From positions 62,001-126,000 of the forward strand of contig NZ_FNVR01000012.1 of assembly GCF_900108085.1 (NCBI RefSeq): a stretch of DNA of 64,000 nt, in the 5' to 3' direction. A program made the position numbers and the translations under genes. How positions within the stretch are numbered: position 1 is the stretch's first letter; each line of letters starts with the position of its first letter. Under the pieces are notes generated by a model that made no database searches, was not told the DNA's origin, and saw only the letters and a list, made by a program, of their open reading frames with translations. This stretch comes from Algoriphagus boritolerans DSM 17298 = JCM 18970. Lineage in GTDB: Bacteria > Bacteroidota > Bacteroidia > Cytophagales > Cyclobacteriaceae. Positions 37,516 through 46,448 of the stretch are shown one piece after another.

Positions 37516-38969
37516 ACCAACTCTTCTTCCGGCTCGTAATAATTGATCCCAATTTTCAAATAACCATACAAAATGGTCATAAAGGGACTGATAATATTGA
37601 AAAAACAATAAGGTGCGTAAGCCAAAGTGGCCACTCCCAAAACGGATGCTTGGGTCGCGCCACAGGTATTCCAAGGGACTAAAACGGAAGTCACTGTAGC
37701 TGAATCTTCCAACGTCCGACTGAGATTCTCAGGTTTAAGTCCTCGCTTTCGGTACACATCAGCATACATTCGGCCAGGCACCAAGATGGCCAGATACTGA
37801 TCCGAAGTCGTGATGTTGAAAAACACACAGGTCGCTGCTGTGGAAGCAATGAGAGACCCCACTGAATGGACTTTTTTGATAATCGCCTCTGCCAACACCC
37901 GTAACATTCCACTTTCTTCCATTATCCCTCCAAATACCATCGCGCAGACTATCAACCAGATCGTATTGAGCATTCCAGCCATTCCTCCAGTGACCAAAAG
38001 CTCATTCACAATCGCATTGTCCGTCACTATGCCAATCTCCCCGTAGAGTGCCATCATCACAGCTTTGAATCCAAGGTAAGCATAGGACCCGGTATCATTG
38101 GCAATTATTGCCACAGTCTCCGGCTGGAAAATCAAGGCAAAAAGTCCGCCAAGAAGTGCCCCTGTAAGCAAGGCCGGAATTGCGGGTACTTTTTTTACAA
38201 TCATTCCCAAGACCGCAAGTGGCACAATGAAAAGCCAACCTGAAATATTGAAATTAGCGGCTATCGTGTCTGAAATAGCCTTGACATCAGCTACACTCCC
38301 GGCTGTTTCATAATTCAGACCTATGATTACAAACAGAATCAGCGTAATCGTAATCGAAGGCACGGTAGTCTTGGCCATATATCGGATATGGGTAAAAAGA
38401 TCAGTTCCCGCCATGGCAGGAGCAAGATTGGTTGTATCACTGAGTGGCGACATCTTATCGCCAAAATAAGCGCCTGAAATGATTGCTCCTGCAATGATTC
38501 CTTCTTCAAAGCCCAGCGCTTTTCCGATTCCCAGCAATGCAACCCCCACCGTGGCGACTGTCGTCCAGCTACTTCCCGTGGCTACTGATACTACAGAACA
38601 GATAACACATGCCGCTACCAAAAAGATCTCCGGGCTGAGAATCTTCAAGCCATAATAGATCATCGCCGGTACTATACCACTCAGTAGCCAAGTACCTGCC
38701 AAGGAACCAATAAGGAATAAAATTAAAATGGCACTCATCGAAGAACTGATACTCTTGACAATTCCATCTTGCAGGATTTCCCAGTGAATCTTAAGGCGAA
38801 AAACCGCTATACATCCTGCCACTACTGAGGAAAAAATCAAGACCATCTGGTTGGATCCTGATAAGCTATCGGTCCCGAAAATCTGAATATTTACAACCAG
38901 CAGGATAATTAAAAAAACAATGGGAATAAGCGCATCTAGGATACTGGGAGCTCTTTGCTGTACTTTCAT
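37512..38969 (-). CDS. nhaC: Na+/H+ antiporter, NhaC family
   Basis: The 485-residue protein has about 11-12 membrane helices and the NhaC stretch GSSWTTVATVGVALLGIG with AYFGDKMSPLSDTTNLAPA, where the Asp residues line the ion path. It exchanges sodium for protons across the inner membrane, in line with a marine or saline habitat. A second copy of the motif style near the C-terminus (DSATVTSVLVPWNTCGATQA) reflects the internal inverted repeat of the IT superfamily. Related NhaC-like proteins include malate/lactate antiporters, so the substrate is not fully certain. Confidence 0.88.
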   Translation of the reverse strand: MKVQQRAPSILDALIPIVFLIILLVVNIQIFGTDSLSGSNQMVLIFSSVVAGCIAVFRLKIHWEILQDGIVKSISSSMSAILILFLIGSLAGTWLLSGIVPAMIYYGLKILSPEIFLVAACVICSVVSVATGSSWTTVATVGVALLGIGKALGFEEGIIAGAIISGAYFGDKMSPLSDTTNLAPAMAGTDLFTHIRYMAKTTVPSITITLILFVIIGLNYETAGSVADVKAISDTIAANFNISGWLFIVPLAVLGMIVKKVPAIPALLTGALLGGLFALIFQPETVAIIANDTGSYAYLGFKAVMMALYGEIGIVTDNAIVNELLVTGGMAGMLNTIWLIVCAMVFGGIMEESGMLRVLAEAIIKKVHSVGSLIASTAATCVFFNITTSDQYLAILVPGRMYADVYRKRGLKPENLSRTLEDSATVTSVLVPWNTCGATQASVLGVATLAYAPYCFFNIISPFMTILYGYLKIGINYYEPEEELV

Positions 38970-39018
38970 TCAGATAATCCAGTGGTTTGAAAGGTTTGAA
39001 TCTAAGGAAAAAAATCAA

Positions 39019-40146
39019 TTACATTTTTGAAAGGAGCTGAGAAAGTTCCTTTCCTACCTGCCAGCCTATTGCCACTCCCATGCCTCCAAGCCGAACAGCC
39101 ACTGCGGTTTTTTCCCCAATGGGTTGAATCAATGGACTCTTCTTGGGCCCAAAAGCCATGATGCCGGTCCACTCCATCTCCCACTCAATTTCCTGTCCCG
39201 GAAAAATCACCTCCTTAGCCAAGTTTTCCAGGTGACTTTTGATTTTGGGGTTGGTTTCAAACTCCAGGGATTTTTCACTTTCAAAATCTTTGTTTCTAGC
39301 TCCACCCAACAGCAATCTACCGTCAATTTCGCGGAAATAAACGTAGCCCTTGTCTAAGTGAAAGGAACCCTTCCAAGGGATTTTATGATTCAGGGGTTTA
39401 CTCAGGAGGATCAGGCCCCGACCTGGTTCGAGTTCAGACTCCGGCCAGAGCTTTTTGGAAAATGCATTGGTGCAAATGGCCACTTTTTCTCCCTTGAATT
39501 CAAAAACTTTACTCTTTCCTGTATTTTCTGCCAAGACAATACCCGCATCATTTTGAATTTCCACTACCGAAACTCCCGTCAGAATTTTCACACCCATCCG
39601 GGAGGCCTTTTCCCAAAGAGCTCCCAAATATGCTCCAGGATCCAATTCTCCTTCAAAATGATTCTCCACGATCATTTTCACCCGATTGGAAAAGCCTAAT
39701 TTCTCCGACTTTTTGACAATAGAATAAACGTCCTTTTTGAAAATCTTTCTGAGCATTTTATTGACTTCTCCGATTTGGTCAGCCGCCGAAAGATTTCCCT
39801 CCTCCAACAGCTCAAACCCATGGGTATGCTGATAGCGAAGTGTGTTATCTCCAAATATTTTTCGAATCTGTTGTAATCCCTTGTATCTACGCTCTACCAG
39901 CGCACTGACTTCTTTTGGATTCATACTCCAAAAATCATCCAATATTTCAGTCAAACTACCAAAACATGCAAAACCTGCATTTTTGGTGCTGGCACCTGTT
40001 GGAAATACACCCTTCTCCAGTATTAAGACAGTCGATTTTGGGTGTTTCTTTTTGTAATTAATTGCCGTGGAAAGCCCCGTAAACCCAGACCCAATTACAA
40101 TCAGATCATAGCTAAAGAAGTTTTTTTGCTCCCAATAACTAAACAT
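39019..40146 (-). CDS. FAD-dependent oxidoreductase, DAO family
   Basis: The 375-residue product starts with the FAD motif VIGSGFTGLSTAINYKK and the second contact FPTGASTKNAGFACFGS, which resembles glycine oxidase / gamma-glutamylputrescine oxidase-type members. The C-terminal GIMAFGPKKSPLIQPIG and VRLGGMGVAIGW complete the fold. The amine substrate cannot be read from the sequence. It is read divergently from the Mpo1-like gene and lies 49 bases upstream of nhaC, with no obvious terminator between. Confidence 0.85.
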   Translation of the reverse strand: MFSYWEQKNFFSYDLIVIGSGFTGLSTAINYKKKHPKSTVLILEKGVFPTGASTKNAGFACFGSLTEILDDFWSMNPKEVSALVERRYKGLQQIRKIFGDNTLRYQHTHGFELLEEGNLSAADQIGEVNKMLRKIFKKDVYSIVKKSEKLGFSNRVKMIVENHFEGELDPGAYLGALWEKASRMGVKILTGVSVVEIQNDAGIVLAENTGKSKVFEFKGEKVAICTNAFSKKLWPESELEPGRGLILLSKPLNHKIPWKGSFHLDKGYVYFREIDGRLLLGGARNKDFESEKSLEFETNPKIKSHLENLAKEVIFPGQEIEWEMEWTGIMAFGPKKSPLIQPIGEKTAVAVRLGGMGVAIGWQVGKELSQLLSKM

Positions 40147-40222
40147 TTTTTATAAAATTGTTTAAAAATTAAAATGAGTTGCTTAATTTGAATCGAAACT
40201 AGCTTAATTAAACCCAAAAGCC

Positions 40223-40702
40223 ATGAGAAAAATTGATTTGCTACTCGCAGAGTATGGCGAAAGTCATCGCAATCACACCAATAAACTGATCCATTGGTTT
40301 TGTGTTCCTGCCATTTTTTTCAGTGTGGTGGGACTCCTCTTCAGTATCCCTTCAGGACTTTTGCTAGAGCCGCTTTCGTTTTTGGGCAACTTCTCCAACT
40401 GGGCAACCATTACCTTGCTGGCAGTATTGATTTACTACATTTCACTCTCAGTTCCGCTGAGTCTTGGCATGTTGTTTTTTTCTGCCTTGTGCCTCGCTTT
40501 GGCTAATTTTCTCAATATTGCTTTTCCCGGAAAACTCTGGATCATCTGTCTTGGCATCTTCGTTATTGCATGGATTTTCCAGTTTTTCGGTCATAAGATA
40601 GAGGGTAAAAAACCCTCATTCCTGAAAGATGTCCAGTTCTTGTTGATTGGCCCAGCTTGGTTGATGCACTTCGTCTATAAAAGAATCGGGATAGCCTACT
40701 GA
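40223..40702 (+). CDS. Mpo1-like (DUF962) 2-hydroxy fatty acid dioxygenase family protein
   Basis: The 159-residue membrane protein has four helices and the N-terminal motif YGESHRNHTNKLIHWFCVP, which holds the His residues conserved in the yeast Mpo1 / YGL010w family. A second His cluster lies in FQFFGHKIEGKKP. Mpo1 is an Fe(II) dioxygenase in alpha-oxidation of 2-hydroxy fatty acids. The activity is not proven for bacterial members. It converges on the patatin gene with a 21-base gap. Confidence 0.82.
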   Translation: MRKIDLLLAEYGESHRNHTNKLIHWFCVPAIFFSVVGLLFSIPSGLLLEPLSFLGNFSNWATITLLAVLIYYISLSVPLSLGMLFFSALCLALANFLNIAFPGKLWIICLGIFVIAWIFQFFGHKIEGKKPSFLKDVQFLLIGPAWLMHFVYKRIGIAY

Positions 40703-40723
40703 ATCTGATTTGAATTTATAATC

Positions 40724-42982
40724 TTAATTCAGCGGGAAAATTTCTTTTATCCGATCCAAAGCTTTTTTGTTTTCGAAGGACTCAATGCTGGAGATGATTG
40801 ATTTTTTCTCTTTTGCAGTCAATCGCCAGTTTAAGGAGGCCCGCTGCATCGTCTCCTGCGAGCCTGAGAGTTCCTGTACCTGCACCTTCTCCGGAGCATA
40901 TTCAAATTCGATGCGCTCCATTTCAAACGGCATGGATTCGTTCATATAGTTGTATAACACCTCATTTTGAATGGTTTGCACATTGCCCCAATTGATATAG
41001 ATGTTTTTCAAAGGATTGAATATTTTTTCAAAAATCCTCGGAGGCTCCGTTTGCGGAATTTCCGTCGATTTCTCAGAATCCCGGATAGAAACAAGCACTA
41101 CACCTCCGGTATTTTTTGCAATCCAATCCTGAAACACATACAAAAACCTCAATGCATCCTGTATTCCAAAATTATCGGACAATCCGGTATCCATCGTTTC
41201 CATGGCGGGCACAGATGGCAGTTCGACATTGGGTGTGATAAAGGGAAAAGTGGCACTCATACGCAGTGCGCTCAAAAACCTGAGATTTCCCGGATCGTGA
41301 GCGGCAAAAAATCGAAGAAAATCGATGGATTGCTTTTTCTCATCCGGACCGGTTTTTCCCATCCTAGAGGTTCCCAGGTAAGACATGGAATGCGGTGAAA
41401 TCACTAATTTTCGTCCATCATTAGTCACAAGGGTGGTGACGGGCAGCAAAGGGATTTGGGCATCAAACTCAGGCTTTTTATAGGCTATCAGCGGCTTATC
41501 CAGGATCGAACGTGTATTGGAATTGAGTTGATTTTCAAACGCAAAACCCCGATCCTTTAAATGACTATATCCTCGATATTCAAACCGTTGATTTCGAATA
41601 AAAAGGTCATTGACCAGGAGGGTAAAGATGATTGGGTTGAGGTTATCCGCGGACAGTTGATCCAAAAACTCCGGATCAGTAGGATCAATCTTCGGATCGG
41701 TGAGTGACCTGAGGTAAATTTCTCTGAAAAATGCCTCCCCCAATACCCCTCCTGAGGCCCCAGTATACAATTCAGTATGTTTGGTAAGCGCTCCCGCTGT
41801 TGCTTTATGGATAGTCTGTAGGACATGTAGTGTCCAAAGTGCAGCTCGTTGTCCTCCTCCACTGGCTGCCACTAAGACCAGCTTCGGCAAGGAATCGTTG
41901 GGGAATTTTGATTTCCAATTAGCCAGTATCTGAAGGGTATTTTTACGATCCTTTGTCAAGGTATCCGGATGAACCAGTGAATCAAGTTTGGCCAGGGTGT
42001 AAGGCGTGGGATCGATGGTGTAATTTATCCCAAATGCCTCGTGAGGTCGGTTCAAGAAAGAAAAATTTGAAAAATAATTTACTAAAAACAGCATCAATAC
42101 TACCACCAAAGTCGCCCAACTTCTCAACCAAAAACTCAACGCCCCTACCAGCATGACCAAAATCGACAATAACAAAGTGGCACTCATGGCAGCCGGAAAC
42201 TGAAGAATTTCTTTCTCTTTGAAAAAACCCAAAAACAAGACAAAAAGGATTAGAAAACTCTGAATGAGAAAAAGATTAAGATGATTTTGGTCAAATACCC
42301 TCAATAATTTTTGAGCATCAAACCGGGCTAAATCCGGCCGTACATCCCTCAGTCTTAATCCAAGATCCAAGTAGGTAATGACTTGATCCTTTTTATTCTT
42401 GATCTCCTTGTATTGACTTAAAACTGTAGCTCTTGTCAACCGAACATTTCGGAGTCTCTTGTCCAGGTTTCCCGCGAAAAGAATAAAAAAATCTTTGTTG
42501 GTAAATGAAAAGTACCCGAAAATAAGGCCAAAACTTACAATACTTCCGAGCGTGAATCCAAAGTAAAATTCTAACACCTCCCAATCGGAAGGGAGATCGT
42601 TATCCAACTGAAATACAATGAATTTAATCGTATAGACCAGGTAAAAAAGTAAGGGAATGACGGAATTATTGACACAAAAGTGAATGAATGGCTTGGGTAC
42701 GACCGCCAAAAACTTAAACTGCCTTCCATCCAAAATGTAGGTGGTCATGTGGAAGGCCATGGTCAGAACGGCTAATCCCACTCCCATCAGAGCAAAACTC
42801 AACCAGGAAACTTCATGAAGATACTCCGGATCCAAAAAAAGAAAGGGAATGCCCAGCACAACTCCAAACTGCTCCAAAATCACACCTGCCAAAATCAGCC
42901 AAACCAGCAGTAGCGCTAGATTTTTGCGAAGATGAAGCAGAAAAAGCTGAACTGGAAAGCTGAATAGAATTCGTTCTCTCAT
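40724..42982 (-). CDS. Membrane-anchored patatin-like phospholipase
   Basis: The 752-residue protein has a large N-terminal membrane part (about seven to eight helices across residues 1-300) joined to a C-terminal patatin domain (about 370-650). The catalytic parts are visible: the oxyanion loop ASGGGQRAALW, the Ser in YTGASGGVLG (GxSxG) and the Asp in MDTGLSDNFG, where DTG replaces the usual DGG/DGA. Patatins cut acyl chains from phospholipids. The membrane module is unusual, since most bacterial patatins are soluble or join an outer-membrane barrel (PlpD). The domain should face the cytoplasm if the helices form a simple inner-membrane anchor, which cannot be settled here. Confidence 0.8.
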   Translation of the reverse strand: MRERILFSFPVQLFLLHLRKNLALLLVWLILAGVILEQFGVVLGIPFLFLDPEYLHEVSWLSFALMGVGLAVLTMAFHMTTYILDGRQFKFLAVVPKPFIHFCVNNSVIPLLFYLVYTIKFIVFQLDNDLPSDWEVLEFYFGFTLGSIVSFGLIFGYFSFTNKDFFILFAGNLDKRLRNVRLTRATVLSQYKEIKNKKDQVITYLDLGLRLRDVRPDLARFDAQKLLRVFDQNHLNLFLIQSFLILFVLFLGFFKEKEILQFPAAMSATLLLSILVMLVGALSFWLRSWATLVVVLMLFLVNYFSNFSFLNRPHEAFGINYTIDPTPYTLAKLDSLVHPDTLTKDRKNTLQILANWKSKFPNDSLPKLVLVAASGGGQRAALWTLHVLQTIHKATAGALTKHTELYTGASGGVLGEAFFREIYLRSLTDPKIDPTDPEFLDQLSADNLNPIIFTLLVNDLFIRNQRFEYRGYSHLKDRGFAFENQLNSNTRSILDKPLIAYKKPEFDAQIPLLPVTTLVTNDGRKLVISPHSMSYLGTSRMGKTGPDEKKQSIDFLRFFAAHDPGNLRFLSALRMSATFPFITPNVELPSVPAMETMDTGLSDNFGIQDALRFLYVFQDWIAKNTGGVVLVSIRDSEKSTEIPQTEPPRIFEKIFNPLKNIYINWGNVQTIQNEVLYNYMNESMPFEMERIEFEYAPEKVQVQELSGSQETMQRASLNWRLTAKEKKSIISSIESFENKKALDRIKEIFPLN

Positions 42983-43179
42983 GGGCTAATTGTTGCAAAC
43001 AAGTTAGACTTTTTTGAGAAATCATCCCGATTAATCCAGCCAAATTAGTTTGTATAACTTTATAACCTGAAAGTCAATATTTTGATCCTGTTCTAACTTT
43101 TATTTAAAAGATATCCGATCAAATCATTCGTAGCTTTAGCATAGAAAAAGTACCTTCGAGGCGCTAAAAAAATATAAAA

Positions 43180-43671
43180 ATGAGAACCTGGTTTTTGTGC
43201 AAAGTAAAGTACGCAAAAGAAAATGAAGAGGGCTTGTTGAAAAGCATTTCCGAACAATACTTAGTGGATGCTGTGTCATTTACAGAGGCAGAAGCGATCC
43301 TTTACGATAGACTGGGATCGCAGATTAGAGGGGATTTTCAGGTTACCGGTATCAGCAAAAGCAACATTGTCGATGTATTCTTCTTTGAGGATGCAGATCA
43401 GTGGTACAAGTGCAAAATCACCTATCTCATCGCCGATGGTGACAATGGCAAGGAGAAAAAAGTAACCCAATACATGATCGTGACTGCCGAGGATTTGCGT
43501 CAGGCATACGACAGAATCCAGGAAAGCCTGAGTAACATGCTTGTGAGTTTTCGGGTCCCTGATATTACCGAAAGCCCCATTGTAGAAGTTTTCCCCTTTG
43601 AAAAAGACGAAGTGGCGGAGCAACTTCCTCCCGGCAATTTCAGACCGGTCAATTCCATCGAAGAAGAATAA
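43180..43671 (+). CDS. DUF4494 domain protein
   Basis: The 163-residue product begins MRTWFLCKVKYAKENEEG and carries two similar halves: VDAVSFTEAEAILYDRL with SNIVDVFFFED, and TAEDLRQAYDRIQESL with SPIVEVFPFE. This is the DUF4494 family, widespread in Bacteroidota and of unknown function. The repeat of the 'xIV[DE]VFxFE' ending suggests an internally duplicated fold. A 197-base intergenic stretch precedes it; it has several TAACTTT-like strings but none with a -33 box at the right distance. Confidence 0.85.
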   Translation: MRTWFLCKVKYAKENEEGLLKSISEQYLVDAVSFTEAEAILYDRLGSQIRGDFQVTGISKSNIVDVFFFEDADQWYKCKITYLIADGDNGKEKKVTQYMIVTAEDLRQAYDRIQESLSNMLVSFRVPDITESPIVEVFPFEKDEVAEQLPPGNFRPVNSIEEE

Positions 43672-43675
43672 GTTC

Positions 43676-43704
43676 AAAAGCCACCCATCGAGGTGGCTTT
43701 TTTT
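43676..43704. terminator. Bidirectional terminator between DUF4494 and HD-domain genes
   Basis: A 6-bp GC stem, GCCACC (43680-43685) with GGTGGC (43692-43697), is flanked by AAAA on the left and TTTTTTT on the right. The A/T flanks let it stop transcription from both converging genes; it ends at the stop codon of the HD-domain gene. Confidence 0.9.
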
Positions 43705-44314
43705 AACCCAAGTCTGCCGCTCCTTGATTTGAGATCACAAATTGAATAAGCTCCTCTACGGGGATACCCGCCCGTGAGCTGGCGTCCGCTATGTCTTCCC
43801 TACTCACTTGAGCAGCAAAAGTCTTATCCTTCAATCGTTTTTTTACGCCTTTGACCTCCATCCCTGTATAACCTTCCGGGCGCATCAGTGAGTAGGCATG
43901 AACAAATCCGCTTAGCTCGTCAAAAGCATACAGCATTTTATCTATCTCATGCTCTGGTTCTACGCCAAAATACCTCGGCCCATGTGAGGCAATAGCTCGA
44001 ATGACTTCAGGATCAATTTCTCTTGCTTCGAGTTCCCCGATTATTCTTTTGCAATGCTGCTCCGGCCACTGATCCCAATCAGCATCATGAAGCAAACCTG
44101 CCAAATACCACTTTTGTACTGTCAGGTCATCAAACCCTTTCAAAGTTGCAAAAACCTTCATCAAATGTCCTACCTGCTTCATGTGAACCTTGAGTTTTTC
44201 ATTTTTGACCCAATCGTCCAAAAGCATTTTAGCCTCTTCCCGGGTTAAAATTTTTCCAAGATTCCTTGGATCTCCAAAACTGGTCCTGCTTAAAAAAAGC
44301 GAATTATATTCCAT
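43703..44314 (-). CDS. HD-domain phosphohydrolase-like protein
   Basis: The 203-residue product has an HD fold: His in VGHLMKVF, the paired His-Asp in AGLLHDADWD, and a later Asp in YAFDELSGF. These would hold a divalent metal and hydrolyse a phosphoester; the substrate is unknown. The body of the family usually begins around LTREEAKMLLDDWVKNE, so about 20 residues at the N-terminus are extra; no in-frame ATG, GTG or TTG lies closer. Converges with the DUF4494 gene on a shared terminator. Confidence 0.8.
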   Translation of the reverse strand: MEYNSLFLSRTSFGDPRNLGKILTREEAKMLLDDWVKNEKLKVHMKQVGHLMKVFATLKGFDDLTVQKWYLAGLLHDADWDQWPEQHCKRIIGELEAREIDPEVIRAIASHGPRYFGVEPEHEIDKMLYAFDELSGFVHAYSLMRPEGYTGMEVKGVKKRLKDKTFAAQVSREDIADASSRAGIPVEELIQFVISNQGAADLG

Positions 44315-44394
44315 TATAAATATATTTTTATGTATTTTAAATAAATTTTATTGCAATACGTACTTGAAACGAAGTAATCAATTACATTTGTCAA

Positions 44395-45441
44395 ATGCAA
44401 AGTTGGGATTCGATCCAAGTCTTGAGTAACCTCGCCATTACCTCGGAATATTTCCTACAGGTGACCTTAGATAAGTCAGGAAAGGTATTGTCTTCGGATT
44501 CCGGCATAGGCCCTATTCCCTCACTTTTCGACCATAAAGAAAAACCCATCTATTTCTCGGATTGCTTTTTGGCTTCTGATTGGTCAAAATATGAAAATCA
44601 ACGAATAAAAGCTTGGAAAAGCAGCCATCAATCTTTCCTTGTCGATTTACAAAAAATCAACCATCCTGATGAAACCACGGTACTAACTAAATGGGAATTT
44701 TTCTTCATCACTGAAGATTTTGGCACTTGTCTGGGACTTGGACATCCTCTTGACCCTCTTCGTCCTTATAATCTGGGGCTTGGTGAATTCATCGATGGAA
44801 CCACCAACAGTAATGAATTGGTCGACATCCTTCTTGAAAACAAACTTTTGGGTTTTTGGGATTTCGACCCTGAGTCCAAAACTGATTACATCAGCAGCGG
44901 CTTGGCTCAAATGCTCGGCTACACGGAGGAAGAGATAATTCGCATGAAGAACATTTCGTGGAAAAATCACATCCATCCGGATGATTATCCCGGAATGATC
45001 AAAGACTTGGCTTTACACTTCAAAACGACAGGCAATCTTCCATTTCGAAGGGAGTTCAGAATCATTTCCAAAGGAAATCAAATCAGCTGGGTCATCAGTT
45101 TTGGGAAAACAACCAAATGGGATGAAGCCGGTCGACCTAGGAAAATGCAGGGACTGCTAATTGACATCACGGAAAAGAAGAAACAGGAAATCTGGATGAA
45201 GGAACACCACTATTTTCTTCGTGATTTAGCCTTTCAGCAATCCCATTCTTTACGGGCTCGGGTGGCTAATATCCTTGGGATTTTGGAGATTCTCGATATA
45301 GAACAGCAAACACCCGAATCCAGGAAGCTGCTCGAAATCCTCAAAAAAGAATCCACTCAACTCGATCAGGCTTTGAAGAAGAGTATAAAAGAATCAGTCA
45401 ATCAAAATAAATCCTGGGAACGCGGTATTGGCACCGAATAA
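44395..45441 (+). CDS. PAS-domain protein with a histidine-kinase dimerisation-like helix but no ATPase domain
   Basis: The 348-residue product has an N-terminal PAS-like part (about 10-125), a clear PAS/PAC domain (about 140-275: GFWDFDPESKTDYISSGLAQ, HPDDYPGMI, GLLIDITEKKK) and a C-terminal helical pair starting FQQSHSLRARVANILGILEI. That helix resembles the phospho-acceptor helix (H-box) of sensor kinases, but the frame ends about 60 residues later with no HATPase domain. It may dimerise with or be phosphorylated by another kinase, or be a reduced regulator. A TACATTTG string at 44383-44390 ends only 4 bases before the ATG, so the mRNA may be nearly leaderless. Confidence 0.78.
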   Translation: MQSWDSIQVLSNLAITSEYFLQVTLDKSGKVLSSDSGIGPIPSLFDHKEKPIYFSDCFLASDWSKYENQRIKAWKSSHQSFLVDLQKINHPDETTVLTKWEFFFITEDFGTCLGLGHPLDPLRPYNLGLGEFIDGTTNSNELVDILLENKLLGFWDFDPESKTDYISSGLAQMLGYTEEEIIRMKNISWKNHIHPDDYPGMIKDLALHFKTTGNLPFRREFRIISKGNQISWVISFGKTTKWDEAGRPRKMQGLLIDITEKKKQEIWMKEHHYFLRDLAFQQSHSLRARVANILGILEILDIEQQTPESRKLLEILKKESTQLDQALKKSIKESVNQNKSWERGIGTE

Positions 45442-45497
45442 TTACAAATTTCTTATTTTCCACTTTGCCTTCAGATAGCCCCAAACTACGCCGGGGC

Positions 45498-46370
45498 TCA
45501 TGACTTTTTTCCCCTGGAAGCCTCCATCATGTCCCACATTTCTTGAGGTATTTGATCCAGGTTATTGAATTCGCCGGCTCCCTTAAGCCACTCCCCTCCA
45601 TCGATAGTGATCACTTCACCATTGACATAGGCTGAAAAGTCAGATACCAGGTAGGCCGCAATGTTTGCCAACTCCTGATGTTCTCCCACCCTACCCACGG
45701 GCACTTTCTTCGCCGGATCAAATTTCTTAACCAAATCGCCCGGCAGCAGTCTGCTCCATGCCCCTTCGGTGGGAAATGGTCCCGGTGCAATGGCATTGGA
45801 TCGGATTCCATACTTGGCCCATTCTACCGCAAGTGACCGGGTCAACGCCAATACACCAGCCTTAGCCGCAGCAGAAGGAACGACATAGCCCGAACCTGTC
45901 CAGGCATAGGTCGTGACAATATTCAAAAATGTACCGGGCTGTTTTTGAGCAATCCAGTCCTTACCGGCTGTAAGTGTTACTTGTGAAGTACCTTTTAATA
46001 CAATATCCAAAACTGTATTAAATGCATTTGTAGAAAGACGCTCTGTAGGACTTATGAAATTTCCGGCGGCATTGTTGAGTACCACATGAATGTGTCCAAG
46101 TTCAGTTTTTGCCCTTTCCCACATTGCTTCTACCTGATCTATATCACGCACATCACAAGCTACGGGAATGACTTTTCCTCCATTTTTTTCCATCATTTCC
46201 CTGGCAGTCTTCTCCAAGACATCCAGCTTGCGGGAGGTGATCACAAGATTTGCCCCAAGCTGCAAAAAATACTCCCCCATAGATCGGCCAAGACCCGTTC
46301 CTCCACCTGTGACAAGAATATTTTTGCCTGCCAGCGCTCCATCCCGGAGCATTCCTTCGTTAAATTTCAT
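45498..46370 (-). CDS. SDR-family oxidoreductase, 2,4-dienoyl-CoA reductase-like
   Basis: The 290-residue product has the NADP motif TGGGTGLGRSM and LNNAAGNF. The active site does not follow the ordinary YxxxK of SDRs but reads TYAWTGSGYVVPSAAAKAG, which matches the mammalian mitochondrial DECR1 pattern (Tyr, then Ser and Lys in GSG-x-VVPSA-x-AKAG). That supports a 2,4-dienoyl-CoA reductase in beta-oxidation of unsaturated fatty acids, though family-level identity alone would allow other enoyl substrates. It stands alone, with a candidate promoter directly upstream. Confidence 0.85.
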   Translation of the reverse strand: MKFNEGMLRDGALAGKNILVTGGGTGLGRSMGEYFLQLGANLVITSRKLDVLEKTAREMMEKNGGKVIPVACDVRDIDQVEAMWERAKTELGHIHVVLNNAAGNFISPTERLSTNAFNTVLDIVLKGTSQVTLTAGKDWIAQKQPGTFLNIVTTYAWTGSGYVVPSAAAKAGVLALTRSLAVEWAKYGIRSNAIAPGPFPTEGAWSRLLPGDLVKKFDPAKKVPVGRVGEHQELANIAAYLVSDFSAYVNGEVITIDGGEWLKGAGEFNNLDQIPQEMWDMMEASRGKKS

Positions 46371-46394
46371 GAAGTCGATTTAATTTGATCCAGC

Positions 46395-46425
46395 CCAAGA
46401 TAGCAATCAGGCGCGGTAATTGAAA
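46395..46425 (-). promoter_or_regulatory. Candidate promoter of the SDR gene
   Basis: On the minus strand TTTC (46425-46422) is followed after 19 bases by TATCTTGG (46402-46395). Both boxes differ from the Bacteroidota consensus by one base, but the spacing is exact. Transcription would start about 20 bases before the ATG. Confidence 0.4.
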
Positions 46426-46448
46426 GGGGTTGTAAATACGGTAACCCT

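Noticed and set aside
37516..37674. Upstream extension of the 3'-5' exonuclease
   Set aside because: It lies inside nhaC and adds 53 residues absent from the fold; the ATGA at 37515 is the better start.
44315..44394. TTGACA-like string on the minus strand upstream of the HD-domain gene, suggesting a sigma70 -35 box
   Set aside because: The phylum uses a different consensus and no matching -10 or -7 box lies at a suitable distance.
45477..45498. AGCCCC/GGGGCT hairpin between the PAS and SDR genes
   Set aside because: It touches the SDR stop codon and has no T run directly after the stem in either direction, so a terminator cannot be supported.
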